From NCBI RefSeq assembly GCF_025118155.1, contig NW_026251402.1, positions 372,001-436,000 of the forward strand: a DNA stretch of 64,000 nucleotides, given 5' to 3'. Made by a program: the position numbers and the translations under genes. Shown here in pieces: positions 46,947 to 59,396 of this stretch. The stretch comes from Cokeromyces recurvatus. Its lineage: Eukaryota; Mucoromycota; Mucoromycetes; Mucorales; Mucoraceae. The notes under the pieces were generated by a model. That model saw only the letters and a program-made list of their open reading frames with translations. It did not search any database and was not told the origin of the DNA. Positions within the stretch are counted from its first letter, which is position 1; each line of letters begins with the position of its first letter.

Positions 46947-49007
46947 TTTACTCAAGAAAGAAAGAAAGAGGAAGTTCGAATATAATATACATGCATAGTT
47001 TTATATCGTCAAAAGAAATTAGATAAAACCCCTTCCCTTAATTTAAGTTTTAAATAAGTTTACAGCATGATTTCCTTCTAGATTAGGTCAAGAAAAATGG
47101 AAATAATATATAAAAACTCCTTTTAGAAGAATAAAGATAGTTTGAGAATAGGAAAGGATTTATGTACAAATAGACTGCTATTATTTATTTATTTATTTTT
47201 TGTGATCCAAGAATACTGAATATTGTCAAGAGAACAATAATATAATAATTGAAAGTCTTTACACATAGACTTGTTTTGTAGTAATTGTATCTAAATTAAC
47301 AACAGCTGTTATCTTTTGTAAAATTCTAGATATCTATAATTCGTAGCTTACTCTGTTAATCAATATATGTGAATGTTAAAGGCAAAAAACTGATTTCTTT
47401 CTGCTCTAATATCTCACAATTATTATTTTTTTATTATATCTGTTATTTTTTAGCATTTGTTTAGTATGTTCAGTAAACTTAATATATTTTAATAAAGTTA
47501 GTAATTGCAGACTTAAAAATAGCATCAATTACTGCGAAGATCTCAATGATCCAAATGATAAAAAAATAATAGTAGGAATATACAACGCTATTAAAGACAG
47601 TTAACATTACGATATGGATTATAGGTTTCAAAAGCAAAGGTACAAATAAGAAAGGATGTGGTTAAAATTTGCTATGAAGTTAATATCTACTATTGGTTTT
47701 TTCCAGTGAATTTGCGTGTCAGTTTTTACCCCCTATTATCCTCTCCTTTTTTTTAAAAAAAACCAAAAGCACATTGAAAACTAAAACAGTTAATAACACA
47801 TTCGCCAAATATAACAAGTCAATATGCCTTAATATATGGAGACTATAAGTAAATATGGAGGAAAATGAAAAGTGAAAGAAATTAGTGTGACATTTGCGTT
47901 CATATGTTCATTAGCAATAGGAGGACTAAGACCGCTTCCCAATCTCAGTTGGTACAGCTATTGCTGTCAGTAGTTAAGATATTTCTCCGGTATATGGCAG
48001 GATTCATATGTAGGTTGCCAGCAAGTTTTTTTTGCCGCAAACTATATACTTATCCTTGGTCGTTATCAATTGTAATCTCACAAAGTAAATATTTTTTTTT
48101 TCTTGTGTGCAGTACATCCTTAATTTCCTAAATACTGTTCAGCATTAATCATATACAACTTTATAGCGACTGTGGAAAATAGTATACTACGCGATTCAGA
48201 TGTGAAATACATAAAGATTGTTCAGACAAAGAAATGGAAAGTTAAAAAAAAAAAAGGAGAGTGTAACAGGGAGTCAAAAAAATAAAACAAAATAAAAATT
48301 GACGCATAAATTCATTTGAAAAAATGAATATAAGTCTTAGTCGGTCATTCATTCATATTTATTATATCATATGAATATGATAAAAGCTTTCATCAGATAA
48401 GATAATTGTCTTCGAAAAATACGATAGTTATTCAATGTTAATAAGGTAGATGAAATAAGAAGGTAAATGGATATAATAGAGGAAGTAAGACTTAATATCT
48501 TGGCAAGAATGAATGGATAAGAAAAGGCAGTATAATTAAAATAAATTATTTTCTATGCTTGATAAATAAACAAATTCTACATTACTTTTTGAAATACAAA
48601 AAAAAAAAAAAAAAAAAAAAAAAAAGATCTATTAAATCGTTTGCTTGTAAAGTTATGTTAAAGACTATTTTAGAGAAAACTTCTTTTTTGTTATTATTAT
48701 TATTATTATTATGTTCATGTTGAAACTTTAGTGGTTTTCCAATGCCTATAACTTTGTTAACAATAAATATGCTACAATTCATATCCAATAAACCTGTTAT
48801 AATATTGGTGCTTCTCAGGACTCTTTGATAATGTATACATCGACTTATACAGCGCTTCAATAAACTACATTTATAACGATGATATTTGTATTCATATTAT
48901 AATTGTAATTTGCTAATTTAAAAGGCTTTTTTTTTATCTCCGTCGTCACACCAAAACATAGGTTGTAAAATATTTTCATTTCTTTTTCTACTAAAATACT
49001 AAACGAA
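46947..49007. other. Intergenic region between the hexosaminidase and DTWD1 genes
   Basis: No gene supported. Contains a poly-A run of about 27 near 48598..48625, a TTA run near 48691..48710 and short open frames without recognisable content. Confidence 0.5.
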
Positions 49008-49970
49008 ATGTCTAATGACAAAATTTTGGAAGATTTAGCAGAAATAAGAGAAAGATCTCCTTTTAAAGATTTTAAAATACAAGATGATACAATTTTATAC
49101 CAAAATACAAGTAGATTAGCTTGTCCAGTTTGTAATAAGCATGTTAAGCATTATTGTTATAATTGTTTTCATGTTATGGGGATGAATAGATCACAAGTGC
49201 CGTTTGTAAAATTGCCTGTGACGATGGATATGTAAAGTAAAACCAAGCTTTAATGTAAGGTAATTTAAACTGATCTATATAATTATATAGCATTAAACAT
49301 GAGGCTGAATCAGATGGTAAAACAACAGCACTCCATGCTAGAATTTTAGCTGATGAAGATGTTAAAGTTTTTTCTTGGAAGCAAATACCAGAATATGAAA
49401 ACCCAGAACGTATTCTAATGTTATTTCCTGGACCTGTAAATTATTTATATAATTATTAGTTTGTCTTTCTGGCCTTTTTTTTTTTGGTTTTCTTTTATTA
49501 ATATACATATATAGGATGCTAAAAAATTAAGTGAAATTCCTCGAGATTCATTTGACCATATGATTGTTATTGACGGTACCTGGAAACAAGCTAGCAAAAT
49601 GGTTAGAGAGACACCAATATTACAAAAAATGCAAAAAGTGACGATTGAGCCTCGTTCAACATATTTTTGGCGTTTCCAGAATATAAGCATCAACTACTTG
49701 TCAACAATTGAAGCTATTTATTACTTATATGTAGAATATGCACAAGCCTATGAGCTAAAAACAGAATTGTACGATGGAAGATATGATAATTTGCTATTCT
49801 ACTATAAGTATTTGTATGATTTGATTCAATACAGTTACCGTAAAGGTCAGCATAAAAATAGAGAGTTTTGTTGGAGACATAGAGCAAATTATATTCAGGA
49901 TAAAGAGGCTAGTCAAGTGATGAGAGATGCAGCAGGAAAATTTATAAATTCAGAAAAAAAAAGGAGATAG
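49008..49970 (+). CDS. DTWD1: tRNA-uridine aminocarboxypropyltransferase, DTWD1-like
   Basis: DTW-domain enzyme that adds the 3-amino-3-carboxypropyl group (acp3U) to a uridine in the tRNA D-loop. Exons 49008..49231, 49291..49435 and 49515..49970 give 274 residues. An N-terminal zinc-ribbon-like set (C39, C42, C50, C53: CPVCNKHVKHYCYNC) is followed by LPVTMDIIKHEAESDGKTTA. Exon 2 adds PEYENPERILMLFPGP. The DTW signature is D143-x-T145-W146 (VIDGTWKQASKM), then EPRSTYFWRFQ, LSTIEAIYYLYVEY and DNLLFYYKYLYDLI, matching animal DTWD1 rather than DTWD2. The site on tRNA is known for the animal enzyme and inferred here. Confidence 0.9.
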
Positions 49971-51355
49971 ATGAGAATAAGTGAAATGAGAAAACATGTA
50001 CATAGAAGACTAAGATGCAAGTAATTTGTCCAAAGGCTTTATCTTTTTTTTATAAAAAGAGGTATATCGAGGATATCAAACTAATTTATTAAACCAATAG
50101 AAGAATAATATGTTATAAACTACTATTAGAAATAAAACAAGCTTATAATCACTATAAAAAAAATAAAAAGTACAAAAGTCAATTCCAGGAGAGTAATCAA
50201 ACAAAAATGTCATTGGTAATTTTTAGAGATGGTCTTAAAGACAAGAGTCTTGTTTATTTTCGAAGACATAGATATGGCGTATCGGAAAAAAAAAATATTA
50301 TAAGCACTTGAAGACGAAGGAAAAGTGTGGAGAGGATTTGTTTTTAAATATAAATGAGCTCAGAACTTCGATAGAACTTGACTATATATTATTTATCTCC
50401 TAATAATCATTTTTATAATGGGTTTGTCACTCTTGCTTATCTTGAAATTTAAGGCATTCTAGAACAGAATATAGCACCTATATTCATCATATATTACTCT
50501 GCATTGATTATGGTACATATTGGAATAGGGCTATTATGGCTTGTAAAAATATATTTCTCATTTCAACAGAGATATGGGCTAGCTAAGAACGACTCAATAT
50601 TTTCTTTGTAAACAATGAAATAAAAGCACTGCAACGAACGTGAATAACTCTTCTTTAGAGGAGAAACTCAAAGATTTATACAGCCAAGATGATCATCCTA
50701 TTACAATAAAGAACATACCAACTTACTAAATTATGTTGCCTTTTTTTTTTTCCTCCCTCCAAACTTTTGAAGGAAATTTCGCTATAATTTTGCAAGCTTC
50801 TTGTTGTAATATTATTAAACGATTATTTAGAATATCTCATAGTCAATGTAGTAAACATTGATAAATATCTAGAGGAAAGCACAAAATCGGATTATTTTTA
50901 TTGACGAAACGAATTAATTTGTTTTCAAATACGTTTTTACAGAAAATTACTGGCGAATTTAAAAATTTCTAAGAAGCGACTTGAAAAACAACAATTTGCG
51001 AATTAGAAAAAAACAATTTACGAATTCAGATTTTTTTCACTAAAATAGAAAATATTCTTAAATTGCGCAGTAACATATTCAAATAGTTTTTGATTTCGCT
51101 AATAAACAGTTAATGAACTAATAATGTGGCTATGTTAGCTCTAGGCTTATATTTTTTGGATTATTTAGTGGTAGCAAGCTTAATTATTACTCTGATATAT
51201 TCCATCCTCAAAATGCTCTGTATTTATATGGTTTTAAGGGGAAATTCGGCCTTTTTAGTCACTTTTTCAATCTTAATTCTAACTCCACTCATTCAATAAA
51301 AGAAACATTTTTTTTTTCACTCCATTTTTTTTTTTTTTTGTCATTTATAGTAGTC
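49971..51355. other. Intergenic region between DTWD1 and NAR1
   Basis: No intact gene. A 46-codon open stretch at 50471..50611 (+) reads like a membrane segment plus charged tail (YYSALIMVHIGIGLLWLVKI) and may be a remnant. The last 190 bases before NAR1 happen to be open in its frame but are judged leader sequence. Poly-T runs precede the NAR1 start. Confidence 0.45.
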
Positions 51356-53286
51356 ATGGCATTTTCTTCAGCACTTGTATTAACCGATCTAAATGATTAT
51401 ATTGCTCCCTCACAAGCTTGTATTAAACCTGTTGAAGTGAATAAATCAGAAAACAAAGGACCAGTAAGGATCTATCTTTAAAAAGAGGAATCGTCATTAT
51501 AATGTGATTGTTAATCAAATTTATCTTTAGACCGAGATCAAAGTTGATAATGAAGGCACTTATTATGAAATTACTCAAGACGGTGGAGAAGAAAAACTTG
51601 AAAAGGCTACTATCTCTCTTAATGACTGTTTAGCTTGTAGGTAAATTTTTTTAAAAATAAAAAAATAAAAAAAAAATGCAGATATATAATGAGTCATATA
51701 TGCTGACAAATTATCTAACAAATGTACATAATATATAGCGGATGTATAACTTCTGCTGAAAGTGTATTGATTTCTATGCAATCACAAGATGAATTATTTA
51801 AAATATTAGAACAAAACAAACTTGCTATTCAACAAAATCAGCCTCAAAACCATCGTACAATTGTTATTTCTATTAGTCCTCAATCAAGAGCATCCTTCGC
51901 TGCTAAATATGGATTAACAACTCTCCAAGTCCACCATAAGCTTGTATATTTTTTTAAAACCATTTTAGGTGCACATCATGTCTTTGATATTGCATTTACT
52001 CAAGACTTGTCTCTGGTTGAAACAGCTCGAGAATTTATGGATCGATTTAAGAAATATATGCAGAATGGAGGTGAAGCTTTAGAAGCAGCAATGCAACAAG
52101 CAGATGCAGAAAAGGCAGCAATGGAGGAGGAGGGTAAACCCAAGGTTCGTACAAGAAGACGAGGCGCCAAATCTGATAAAGCAGGTGTCAATGCTATTAC
52201 TAATCAAAATATACCAATGCTTGCATCTTCATGCCCTGGCTGGGTTTGCTATGCTGAGAAAACACATGATGAGGTTTTACCTTTTATCTCAGCTGCTAAA
52301 TCACCACAACAAATGATGGGATCACTTGTTAAAGACTATTTTGCTAAAAAATTAAACCTAACGTAAGTATATAATATACTTATTGAGCACTCAACTATTG
52401 ATAACTGAATACTCATGATAATATAGCCCAGATCAAATATATCATATATCTATTATGCCTTGTTACGATAAAAAATTAGAAGCAAGTCGACCTGATTTCT
52501 TTTTGGAACAATACAATACTAGAGAAGTAGATTGTGTTTTAACAACTAGCGAAATCGATAAAATGCTTCAAGAACGGCAATTAGACCTTAGACAAATGCC
52601 AGAGAGTCCTATAGATGATATGTTTAATAAAATTGGTATAGACCCCTCCAGTCAGTTAGAAACAGTGTATGGTGTACCTGGTTCATCGTCCGGTGGTGCT
52701 CTAGAATATATTTTCACTACAGCTGCTCGTGAACTATTTAATATTCATGATGTGCCTAATGATCCTTCTAATACATCTTCGGCTCATGTCGTTATTAAAG
52801 CTGGTAAAAACATGGATGTAAAGGAATATTTCTTAATCTCTGACGATGGTCGAATTTTGTTAAGATTTGCAGCTGCATATGGTTTTCGAAATATTCAAAA
52901 TATTGTACGTAAAATTAAAAGTGGTAAATGTAATTATCATTATGTTGAAGTTATGGCATGTCCTGGTGGATGTGCTAATGGTGGTGGTCAATTACCACCC
53001 AGTACTGAATCAGGACAAGTTGTAAATGCCAAGGACTGGGTAAGTCGTGTTGAAAATCTCTATAGAACTTCACAAGGTATAATGCCAGAAGATAATGAAA
53101 TTATAAAAACGATATACAAGTAAGGTTAAATCTATTCAAAAAATATAATTTCTACTAAAACTTTTTCTTATTATAATTAGCGAATGGATTGTTGATCCGA
53201 CTTCTGACAGAGCACACCAACTTCTTCGCACTCAGTATCATGCTGTCACTCAAAATCTTGCCAATCCACTTGTAACAAAGTGGTAA
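51356..53286 (+). CDS. NAR1: Cytosolic Fe-S cluster assembly factor Nar1 (iron-only hydrogenase-like)
   Basis: Component of the cytosolic iron-sulfur assembly (CIA) machinery that carries [4Fe-4S] clusters from the Cfd1-Nbp35 scaffold to the CIA targeting complex. Exons 51356..51463, 51531..51640, 51739..52362, 52427..53119 and 53181..53286 give 546 residues. N-terminal cluster ligands are C22, C69, C72 and C75 (SLNDCLACSGCITSAE, with the codon for S73 split by an intron). The hydrogenase-like core has ASSCPGWVCYAEK, MPCYDKKLEASRPDF and MACPGGCANGGGQ. The C-terminus ends NPLVTKW, with the conserved terminal Trp of this family. All ligands are present. Confidence 0.95.
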
Positions 53287-53367
53287 AAAAATATGATGAT
53301 GACTATTCTTTTTTTTTAATTATTATTTTGTACATACATATAACATACATAGACGGCTAATAAAGTG

Positions 53368-53408
<41 letters not shown>

Positions 53409-54121
53409 GTTACTTCAACCCCTATTTAGTTAGTAGATTTGTGAAAATGAGTAGATCCAATCTGTGTATTTTTTCATTATTATTTCTCCAGTTATTTACA
53501 AGCTACTTTTCTTACAAGTAGCTTTACTTAATAAATGAATTATTATAGTAAACTTTTATTTTGTCCTTCATCGATAAAAACCAGTTTTATATATATTCGC
53601 TTTTATTTATTAAATTAATTGTAGTGTGAGCGTGTAAAAAGAAGATGTGCTGCTAACTACAAAGATTCTAATAATTAAATATTGAATTTAAAATACTTGC
53701 ATTAGTGTATTTGTGTTAGAATGTACCAAACAATCATTTGTTTATACTTTCCTTTTCACTTTCTGTAAGAATATATTAATTTATAAGAGAAAAAAAAATA
53801 ATTATTTAAAGGCAATATTTATTATGAAAAGAAGTTTTACTTTGTTTATTAAAATGTATATTATGTATTATTATATATAAAAAATATGAAGATATGAAAC
53901 CAAACATTGAGTTACTAATTAAAAATATCAGTATAGTATGAATGTTACTGTAGAATAAAACGATTTTTTTCGTAGAAAGTAAGGATATAATGAATGATTA
54001 AGAATTATGTTTTAAATAAATGAAAAAAGAAACGGTATAGAATATAGCAATAAATAAAATAAAAAGCAATATAAAAAGACTCTTTTTGTCAAGTGAATTT
54101 TTACTTGCCCTTTATAATTAT
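53287..54121. other. Convergent 3' region of NAR1 and the Ato-family gene
   Basis: A poly-A run of 39 at 53368..53406 and general AT-rich sequence; no gene seen. Confidence 0.6.
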
Positions 54122-54820
54122 TTAAAAAAATGGAAGTTTGATCATAGTATTTTCAGGAGTATATAAGAGCGCAGCCATAACATACCAAGCCGTAAGTGAG
54201 AGGGTAAATGATATCCAACCACTAGCAATATTGAAATTAACAATTCCAGTTAAACCACCAATACCACCACAGAAGAAGGCTAAGAACACTTGAAAAAGGA
54301 CAAGACGAATAAGAATAGGTTGGCGAAGAGTACCAAGGAAGAAAAGGAAGGCTGCGATAGCATAGCCGATTTGTACAAGACCCATACATTTATGAACAGT
54401 TTCTAATCCTCCATTTTCCATAGCGATTTGAAGGAATCCAGAGCTAGGGATCATCATGATACCAAAAGTAAAGAAGAAACCAGAAAAGGTTAACATAGAA
54501 GCAGCTGCAAATATGTTTCCAATAACTATTTCACAAATACCACAGATAAACTGACCCATAGCACCATATCCAAAAGCTACACCTACAGCTACCTGCGGTA
54601 AATTTGTAATTAAGCCAGAGTTGTATAAGCCAAGAACGAAAGAACAAAGAGCAAAAGCACCGAAGCCGATAGGAGCAGGATGTATCTTTGCAAGAGAAGA
54701 GACTGCATGAGTTTGCATTTGACCAGTCGAATGATCAACCACTACATTAGCAGTAGGTAACATATCAATCTCATGATGTTGAATATCTGCTTTTTGCTCA
54801 ATTGACGAATTAGAAGACAT
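54122..54820 (-). CDS. Acetate/ammonium transporter family protein (GPR1/FUN34/YaaH, Ato-like)
   Basis: Intronless 232-residue membrane protein. After a polar N-terminus of about 50 residues comes KIHPAPIGFGAFALCSFVLG, the family signature (N/HPAPxGxxxF). Six hydrophobic segments follow, with FGYGAMGQFICGICEIVIGN, TFSGFFFTFGIMMIPSSGF and SLTAWYVMAALLYTPENT. The family exports or imports acetate and related small carboxylates (yeast Ady2/Ato, bacterial SatP) and was also linked to ammonium export. Substrate cannot be told from sequence here. The upstream 800 bases carry a poly-A run of 34 (55649..55682) preceded by eight C. Confidence 0.9.
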   Translation of the reverse strand: MSSNSSIEQKADIQHHEIDMLPTANVVVDHSTGQMQTHAVSSLAKIHPAPIGFGAFALCSFVLGLYNSGLITNLPQVAVGVAFGYGAMGQFICGICEIVIGNIFAAASMLTFSGFFFTFGIMMIPSSGFLQIAMENGGLETVHKCMGLVQIGYAIAAFLFFLGTLRQPILIRLVLFQVFLAFFCGGIGGLTGIVNFNIASGWISFTLSLTAWYVMAALLYTPENTMIKLPFF

Positions 54821-55647
54821 TTTTTTTAAGAATTAATATAAATATATAAAAGGTAAATTGACAAGATTTGAAGTAGTTGTATTTATAGGAATAAGTTAGA
54901 TAAATACAATAAAGCTAACTATTCACATAGTCACGTTTTCTTTTCATAGTTTGGTAAAAAAGGACTTGCCAAAAAGGTTTAAAAAGGAAGGTTCCGCAAA
55001 TACATAATGCCACTGCATTTCAATTTCCCCACATTTATCTCAAATGTTAACCTAGGGTTTTATTTTCATTAAAAACATCCTATTATGACTTCTTTTCCCA
55101 AAGTACAAAAAAAATGTCTTTATTTTTTCTCATCTATTTTAATATGAAAATAAAAAAAAGTTTTGTATGCTTTCTTATTCTATTGACTGTATCTATTGAT
55201 AAGTAATAAACAGTAACAAGATGTATATATAAATATATGGTTATTACCATTAAATATGTGTATAAAAAGGGAATTTAAAAAGAGTACACAACACTAGTGA
55301 CACTGAACATACTGCCTTCTAACACTTTGAATGACACAAAATAAAAAAACTATATTGCATTGTGATAATATAGCAGTATCAATTCAACGATCATTTTAAG
55401 TTTATTAAATAATACAAGCATTTACTGGCTTTGATACTACTTTTCAAAATACTATCTTTTCATGTTCTTTATTTATTTTTTATAAATATAAAACTCTATT
55501 AGGTCAATTCTCCATTTGTTTCTTATAATATTATATAAATTGAGAATAGGTACCACAATTAAAAAATGGCTACATTGTTAAAAGATAGAACATAGAGAAG
55601 TATCTCTTTAAATTTTTCATAGATTTATTCTCGTCTCATTCCCCCCC

Positions 55648-55690
<43 letters not shown>

Positions 55691-57155
55691 AGAATATTGA
55701 CAAGAATATATTGTTATGGTTACTTTTGACAAGGCGGATATTTAGTTAAAAAATACACCATAGACTGAATATATTTTGAGTTTGTCATCAGTAATCCCAC
55801 GGACATAACTATTGCTTTTTTGTACAAAAGGAAATAAATTAATGTTTATTTTTTGCTTTTTATTCGTTTGTTTCTATTGCCACATTATTGATATTCTTTA
55901 TCCTTTTTTCTTTTTCTCTCATGAACTCTACGTAAGGAGTTTTACTTTCTTCAGAAAAAAAATATTATTATCAAAATTTCTGGAAACTGAAATGACGATT
56001 TTACACAAAAATCAACTATTCATAATGTTATAAAGACTTGTATTAGCCACAGCTACTGTATGCAAGCTTTTAATGAGAACTTAAACTATTATACTTTATT
56101 GACTGTGTTGAACAATTTTTTTTTATATATGTTTACTGCCAACATGTATAGATCTTTAAAGAGGAAGAAATAAACGTACCATTTAATTCCTTACTCATGT
56201 ACATAAACTAAATAGAGCAATGTATTTAAATTTGCACGTTTACATAATACTTTTCACTATGATAAACTTTATATTATCTAAGACATATATCTTTATGGAG
56301 AAAAAAAAAAGGGAATCATATTATATCCATACAGATGTGTTGCGTTTCCTAAAATATATTGTTATATCTTTCATATAAATATTAAAGTAACATATACAAT
56401 TGTAGGCTCATAAAAGTGTCATTACTTATCATTTTTTTTAACTGAATAATATTAATGATCATACGTAATATCTGACCATAGGATAAGTTGTTATTGAATT
56501 TGATTAAATTATGTAAGATAGCTCACGTATCTAGTTATTATAGTAATACTACTATTTTACATTTCTAAAGATATTATATAACAATTCTTCTTTTTAAATA
56601 TATTTAATTTTTTAGCCATTATCAAATAGAAGATAAATATTGGCATAAGTCTTAATCACTTTGAAATAATAAACAAATATATTTATTATATGTTCATCAT
56701 ATTTGCATTAATATTGTTTCATAACACTAATTGTATAATCTAATCTAAATTTTAAATATAAAGAATTTATGCTTCTTTGACTGCTTAAATTCCAGATATC
56801 TTTTATATTGGATCAGAAACGACCTGTATCTTATATCAAGATCATGAAAATAAATACATAATGTCTTATAAGTTATATCTCAAGATGATTGGATACCATT
56901 AAGGTTTATATTGTTTAGAAGGTATAATAATATTCAGTATGGAAAAATGGTATACGTTATATCTAGGCTTATAATTTATTCTTCAATATATAATTTACCT
57001 ATTATAATACTACTTCTGCTCATATTCACGGCTTGTTTTATAATGTTGGACACGTTGGGCAAGCTGACGTATATGCACTTATGAAATAACAGTTATGGTG
57101 ACCAAATATGCAAAGCGATATCAATTTATGTATTAATTGTTGCCTTCGTTGTCCA

Positions 57156-57220
<65 letters not shown>

Positions 57221-57389
57221 CTCAAAATCATATCTATCATGAATCAATGAAATCGTTATAAATATTAACATTATTTACAAAGTAGCGTCTGTATTTAATA
57301 AGGGAACTACCCAAAACTAAGAACGATGATAAATATATCATCTAATTTATAGGTGGACTACGTCACAAATTGACCCATTTTACGAGATT
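54821..57389. other. Gene-poor AT-rich region
   Basis: No gene supported. It contains the Ato-like promoter, poly-A runs at 55649..55682 (34) and 57158..57217 (60), and short frames without recognisable content. Confidence 0.5.
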
Positions 57390-57660
57390 TGCCTAATGCG
57401 GCCGATAAAGAACTTGGCAATCCTATAGAAATATTCTTAGATCATGGGGTTAAATTTTATGCTTAAAAAGTTAAAGCAGTATACTGTAAAAAATCAAGTA
57501 GATATATAAATTTATTAGTGCCTACCATCCACATAGCAATTCTAAATGTGAAAGAGTTAATTACATTATGCAATTTATGCTTGAGAAGTATGATAATGTT
57601 CATAATCACTATTAGGATGAACATACTGTTGTCCCTACAGCTGTATAGAGAATCTATAAA
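57390..57660 (+). mobile_element. Decayed retroviral-type integrase core (LTR retrotransposon remnant)
   Basis: Two adjoining frames read like an rve integrase catalytic core: GNPIEIFLDHGVKFYA near 57416..57464 (normally a [S/T]D-x-G-x-[E/Q]F motif), then, after a stop and frameshift, SAYHPHSNSKCERVN near 57517..57561 (normally AYHPQTNGQ-x-ERVN), continuing IMQFMLEKYDNVHNHY. The pattern and spacing are those of Ty3-like or related elements. It is clearly broken, and no other retrotransposon domain is visible nearby. Confidence 0.55.
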
Positions 57661-58732
57661 CATAGGACTATATGTTATAATACCTTCTTTTAGGTTTATG
57701 AAACATAAATAAAAAAAAATACCTAGAGACTTTTATTGCCCTTTTATTTTGAATAGCAATAGAAGACGACCCTAAAATTATTGCTAAAGATATACTAACT
57801 AGAATACGGCAATTATGTGAGTAAAAAACTTGCGTCAGAGACAAAATGAGATATTAGGCAAAGAAGGTTAATAAAAAATCGAAAGATAATAAGTCTCAAA
57901 TATATGATTAAGTAGTTATGTACTTTTTAAGCATAAAAAAAAGGCTTAGGATATTCATCTTCAGGACTTTATATTATTGAAGAAGATAACATAAATTTCA
58001 ATATATAAAATTAAAAGAAAAAAAACTTAGTAATAGAAATTTGTATATATTTTTGATATGTACAGATAGGTTGCAGCTAGTAAAATATAATGACAATATA
58101 ATTAACCAAACTTGGTATCAACTGCATAAAACTAGAAAGCAGTAGGTAGCTAAAAAAAATGAATTGTCTCTTCCTGATTTACCTTATTATTATTGATTTG
58201 ACTCTTTTAAATCACTCTTCTTGGGTTGGGTATTGCTGTAACATTATTAGTTTTTTTTTGATCGACTATAGACACCTATACTACATTCTAGTTATTATAG
58301 ATATAAAAGACTATAAAATATTTAAGGTGGTTTTCCTCCAGCTTTTTCTAACTAAAGAAGATAAGCTAATATTAATAAATTATTAGGTATACATATAAAA
58401 GTTAATCATTACAATAATATTAATAACAATAGCATAACATAGTATTGTCGTGCCTGACCTTATAGAAATAATATTTATATAAGACATAATTATTTGTAAG
58501 TAACTATAATATACAAAAAATATAATTTCTATTGAATAGTAGAATGAAAAAAAAAAAAAAAAAAGTAATCTGAAAGAAGATTTATCCAATTTAAGATGGC
58601 GCTTAATATAGTTCAATGTAATGGCTATACAAAAGTGTCGTTAGTTAGTTCAATCACTCTAACAGGTAAGTTATAAATGTATGACCATCTACGATTTGAA
58701 TTAAGTGGAAAAAGATATAAAAAACTAAAAAT
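57661..58732. other. AT-rich region left of the tRNA-Ser pair
   Basis: Possibly more transposon debris, but nothing that can be named. A poly-A run lies near 58547..58564. Confidence 0.4.
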
Positions 58733-58814
58733 CGTCGCCTGCAGGATTCGAACCTGCGCGCTCAAAGAGCAATAGCTTAGCAGGCTACCGCGTTAACCAC
58801 TCCGCCAAAGCGAC
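58733..58814 (-). tRNA. tRNA-Ser (anticodon GCT), copy 1
   Basis: 82 bases, identical to the copy at 61177..61258. The acceptor stem GTCGCTT pairs with AGGCGAC. Anticodon loop is CTGCTAA (anticodon GCT, reads AGC/AGU codons) on stem GTAGC/GCTAT. A long variable arm (GCTC...GAGC) is typical of tRNA-Ser, and the T arm is GCAGG-TTCGAAT-CCTGC. A T run follows directly on the sense strand as the RNA polymerase III stop. No intron. Confidence 0.97.
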
Positions 58815-58869
58815 ACTTTTTGAAAGAAAATTTTTAACTTTCTTATATTCAGTTAGTAATATATTTTTT

Positions 58870-58881
58870 GGTCACGTGACC
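58870..58881. promoter_or_regulatory. GGTCACGTGACC palindrome upstream of tRNA-Ser copy 1
   Basis: Perfect 12-base palindrome with a CACGTG core, 55 bases upstream of the tRNA on its sense strand. The same palindrome sits 54 bases upstream of copy 2. Possibly a bHLH/Cbf1-type site, or simply part of the duplicated unit. Confidence 0.45.
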
Positions 58882-59044
58882 TAGTTTTAATCATCACTAT
58901 TTTTTTGATCTTGATAATTATTATAGACTGGTTTCTTTTAATACTAATTTATTATCAGTTTTAAATCTCTAAGACGACTACAATTATAGTAATTAGGTTA
59001 TATTTAGTAAAACAATAATAGAGGAAGTTGTCATGGTATTGTGG

Positions 59045-59278
59045 TTTAGATAAGTTTAAATAATTAAAATATAATTAAAAGAAATAAAATAAAAAGAAGA
59101 CAGAAGAAGAAGTACGTTGAGACTTGTCAATAAGTTCTTATTAAGAGTTGAATAAATTCAAGTATAAGTTCAAGTATACCAAATAAGGGTTAATAATGTA
59201 AAAGTATTTATATATTTTGTGAATAAGGATAATGAGTAATAAGAAGATAAAAATATAACAAATTGTACTTGATAATAT
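59045..59278 (+). repeat. Left arm of an imperfect inverted repeat of about 230 bases
   Basis: Runs from ATTGTGGTTTAGATAAGTTT through ACGTTGAGACTTGTCAATAA to ACAAATTGTACTTGATAATA. Its reverse complement recurs at 59759..59988 with scattered differences. The arms are separated by about 480 bases holding another repeat. Confidence 0.75.
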
Positions 59279-59357
59279 TGTTATGATTGTAGTCGTATTT
59301 ACAACTAAGTTAATAGAAATAAACTATCATTTATTTAAATAATAAAGAGTTTATTCG
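59279..59357 (+). repeat. TGTTATGATTG 78-base module, copy at 59279
   Basis: Begins TGTTATGATTGTAGTCG and ends AATAAAGAGTTTATTCGA, inserted directly after the left arm of the large inverted repeat. Confidence 0.75.
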
Positions 59358-59396
59358 AATTGTTTTGATTAGCAAAAGAAAATGGAAGAAGAATAG

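Noticed and set aside
47904..48131. 75-codon plus-strand frame in the hexosaminidase-DTWD1 gap
   Set aside because: No recognisable domain, no splice continuation, composition like background.
51170..51355. In-frame open extension upstream of NAR1
   Set aside because: No upstream Met in a good context, and Nar1 proteins start near FSSAL; the stretch includes a poly-T leader, so it is most likely untranslated.
58159..58386. Open frame with DYRHLYYILVIID, vaguely like the start of an integrase core
   Set aside because: Too short and low-complexity; no second motif follows in order, so similarity may be chance.
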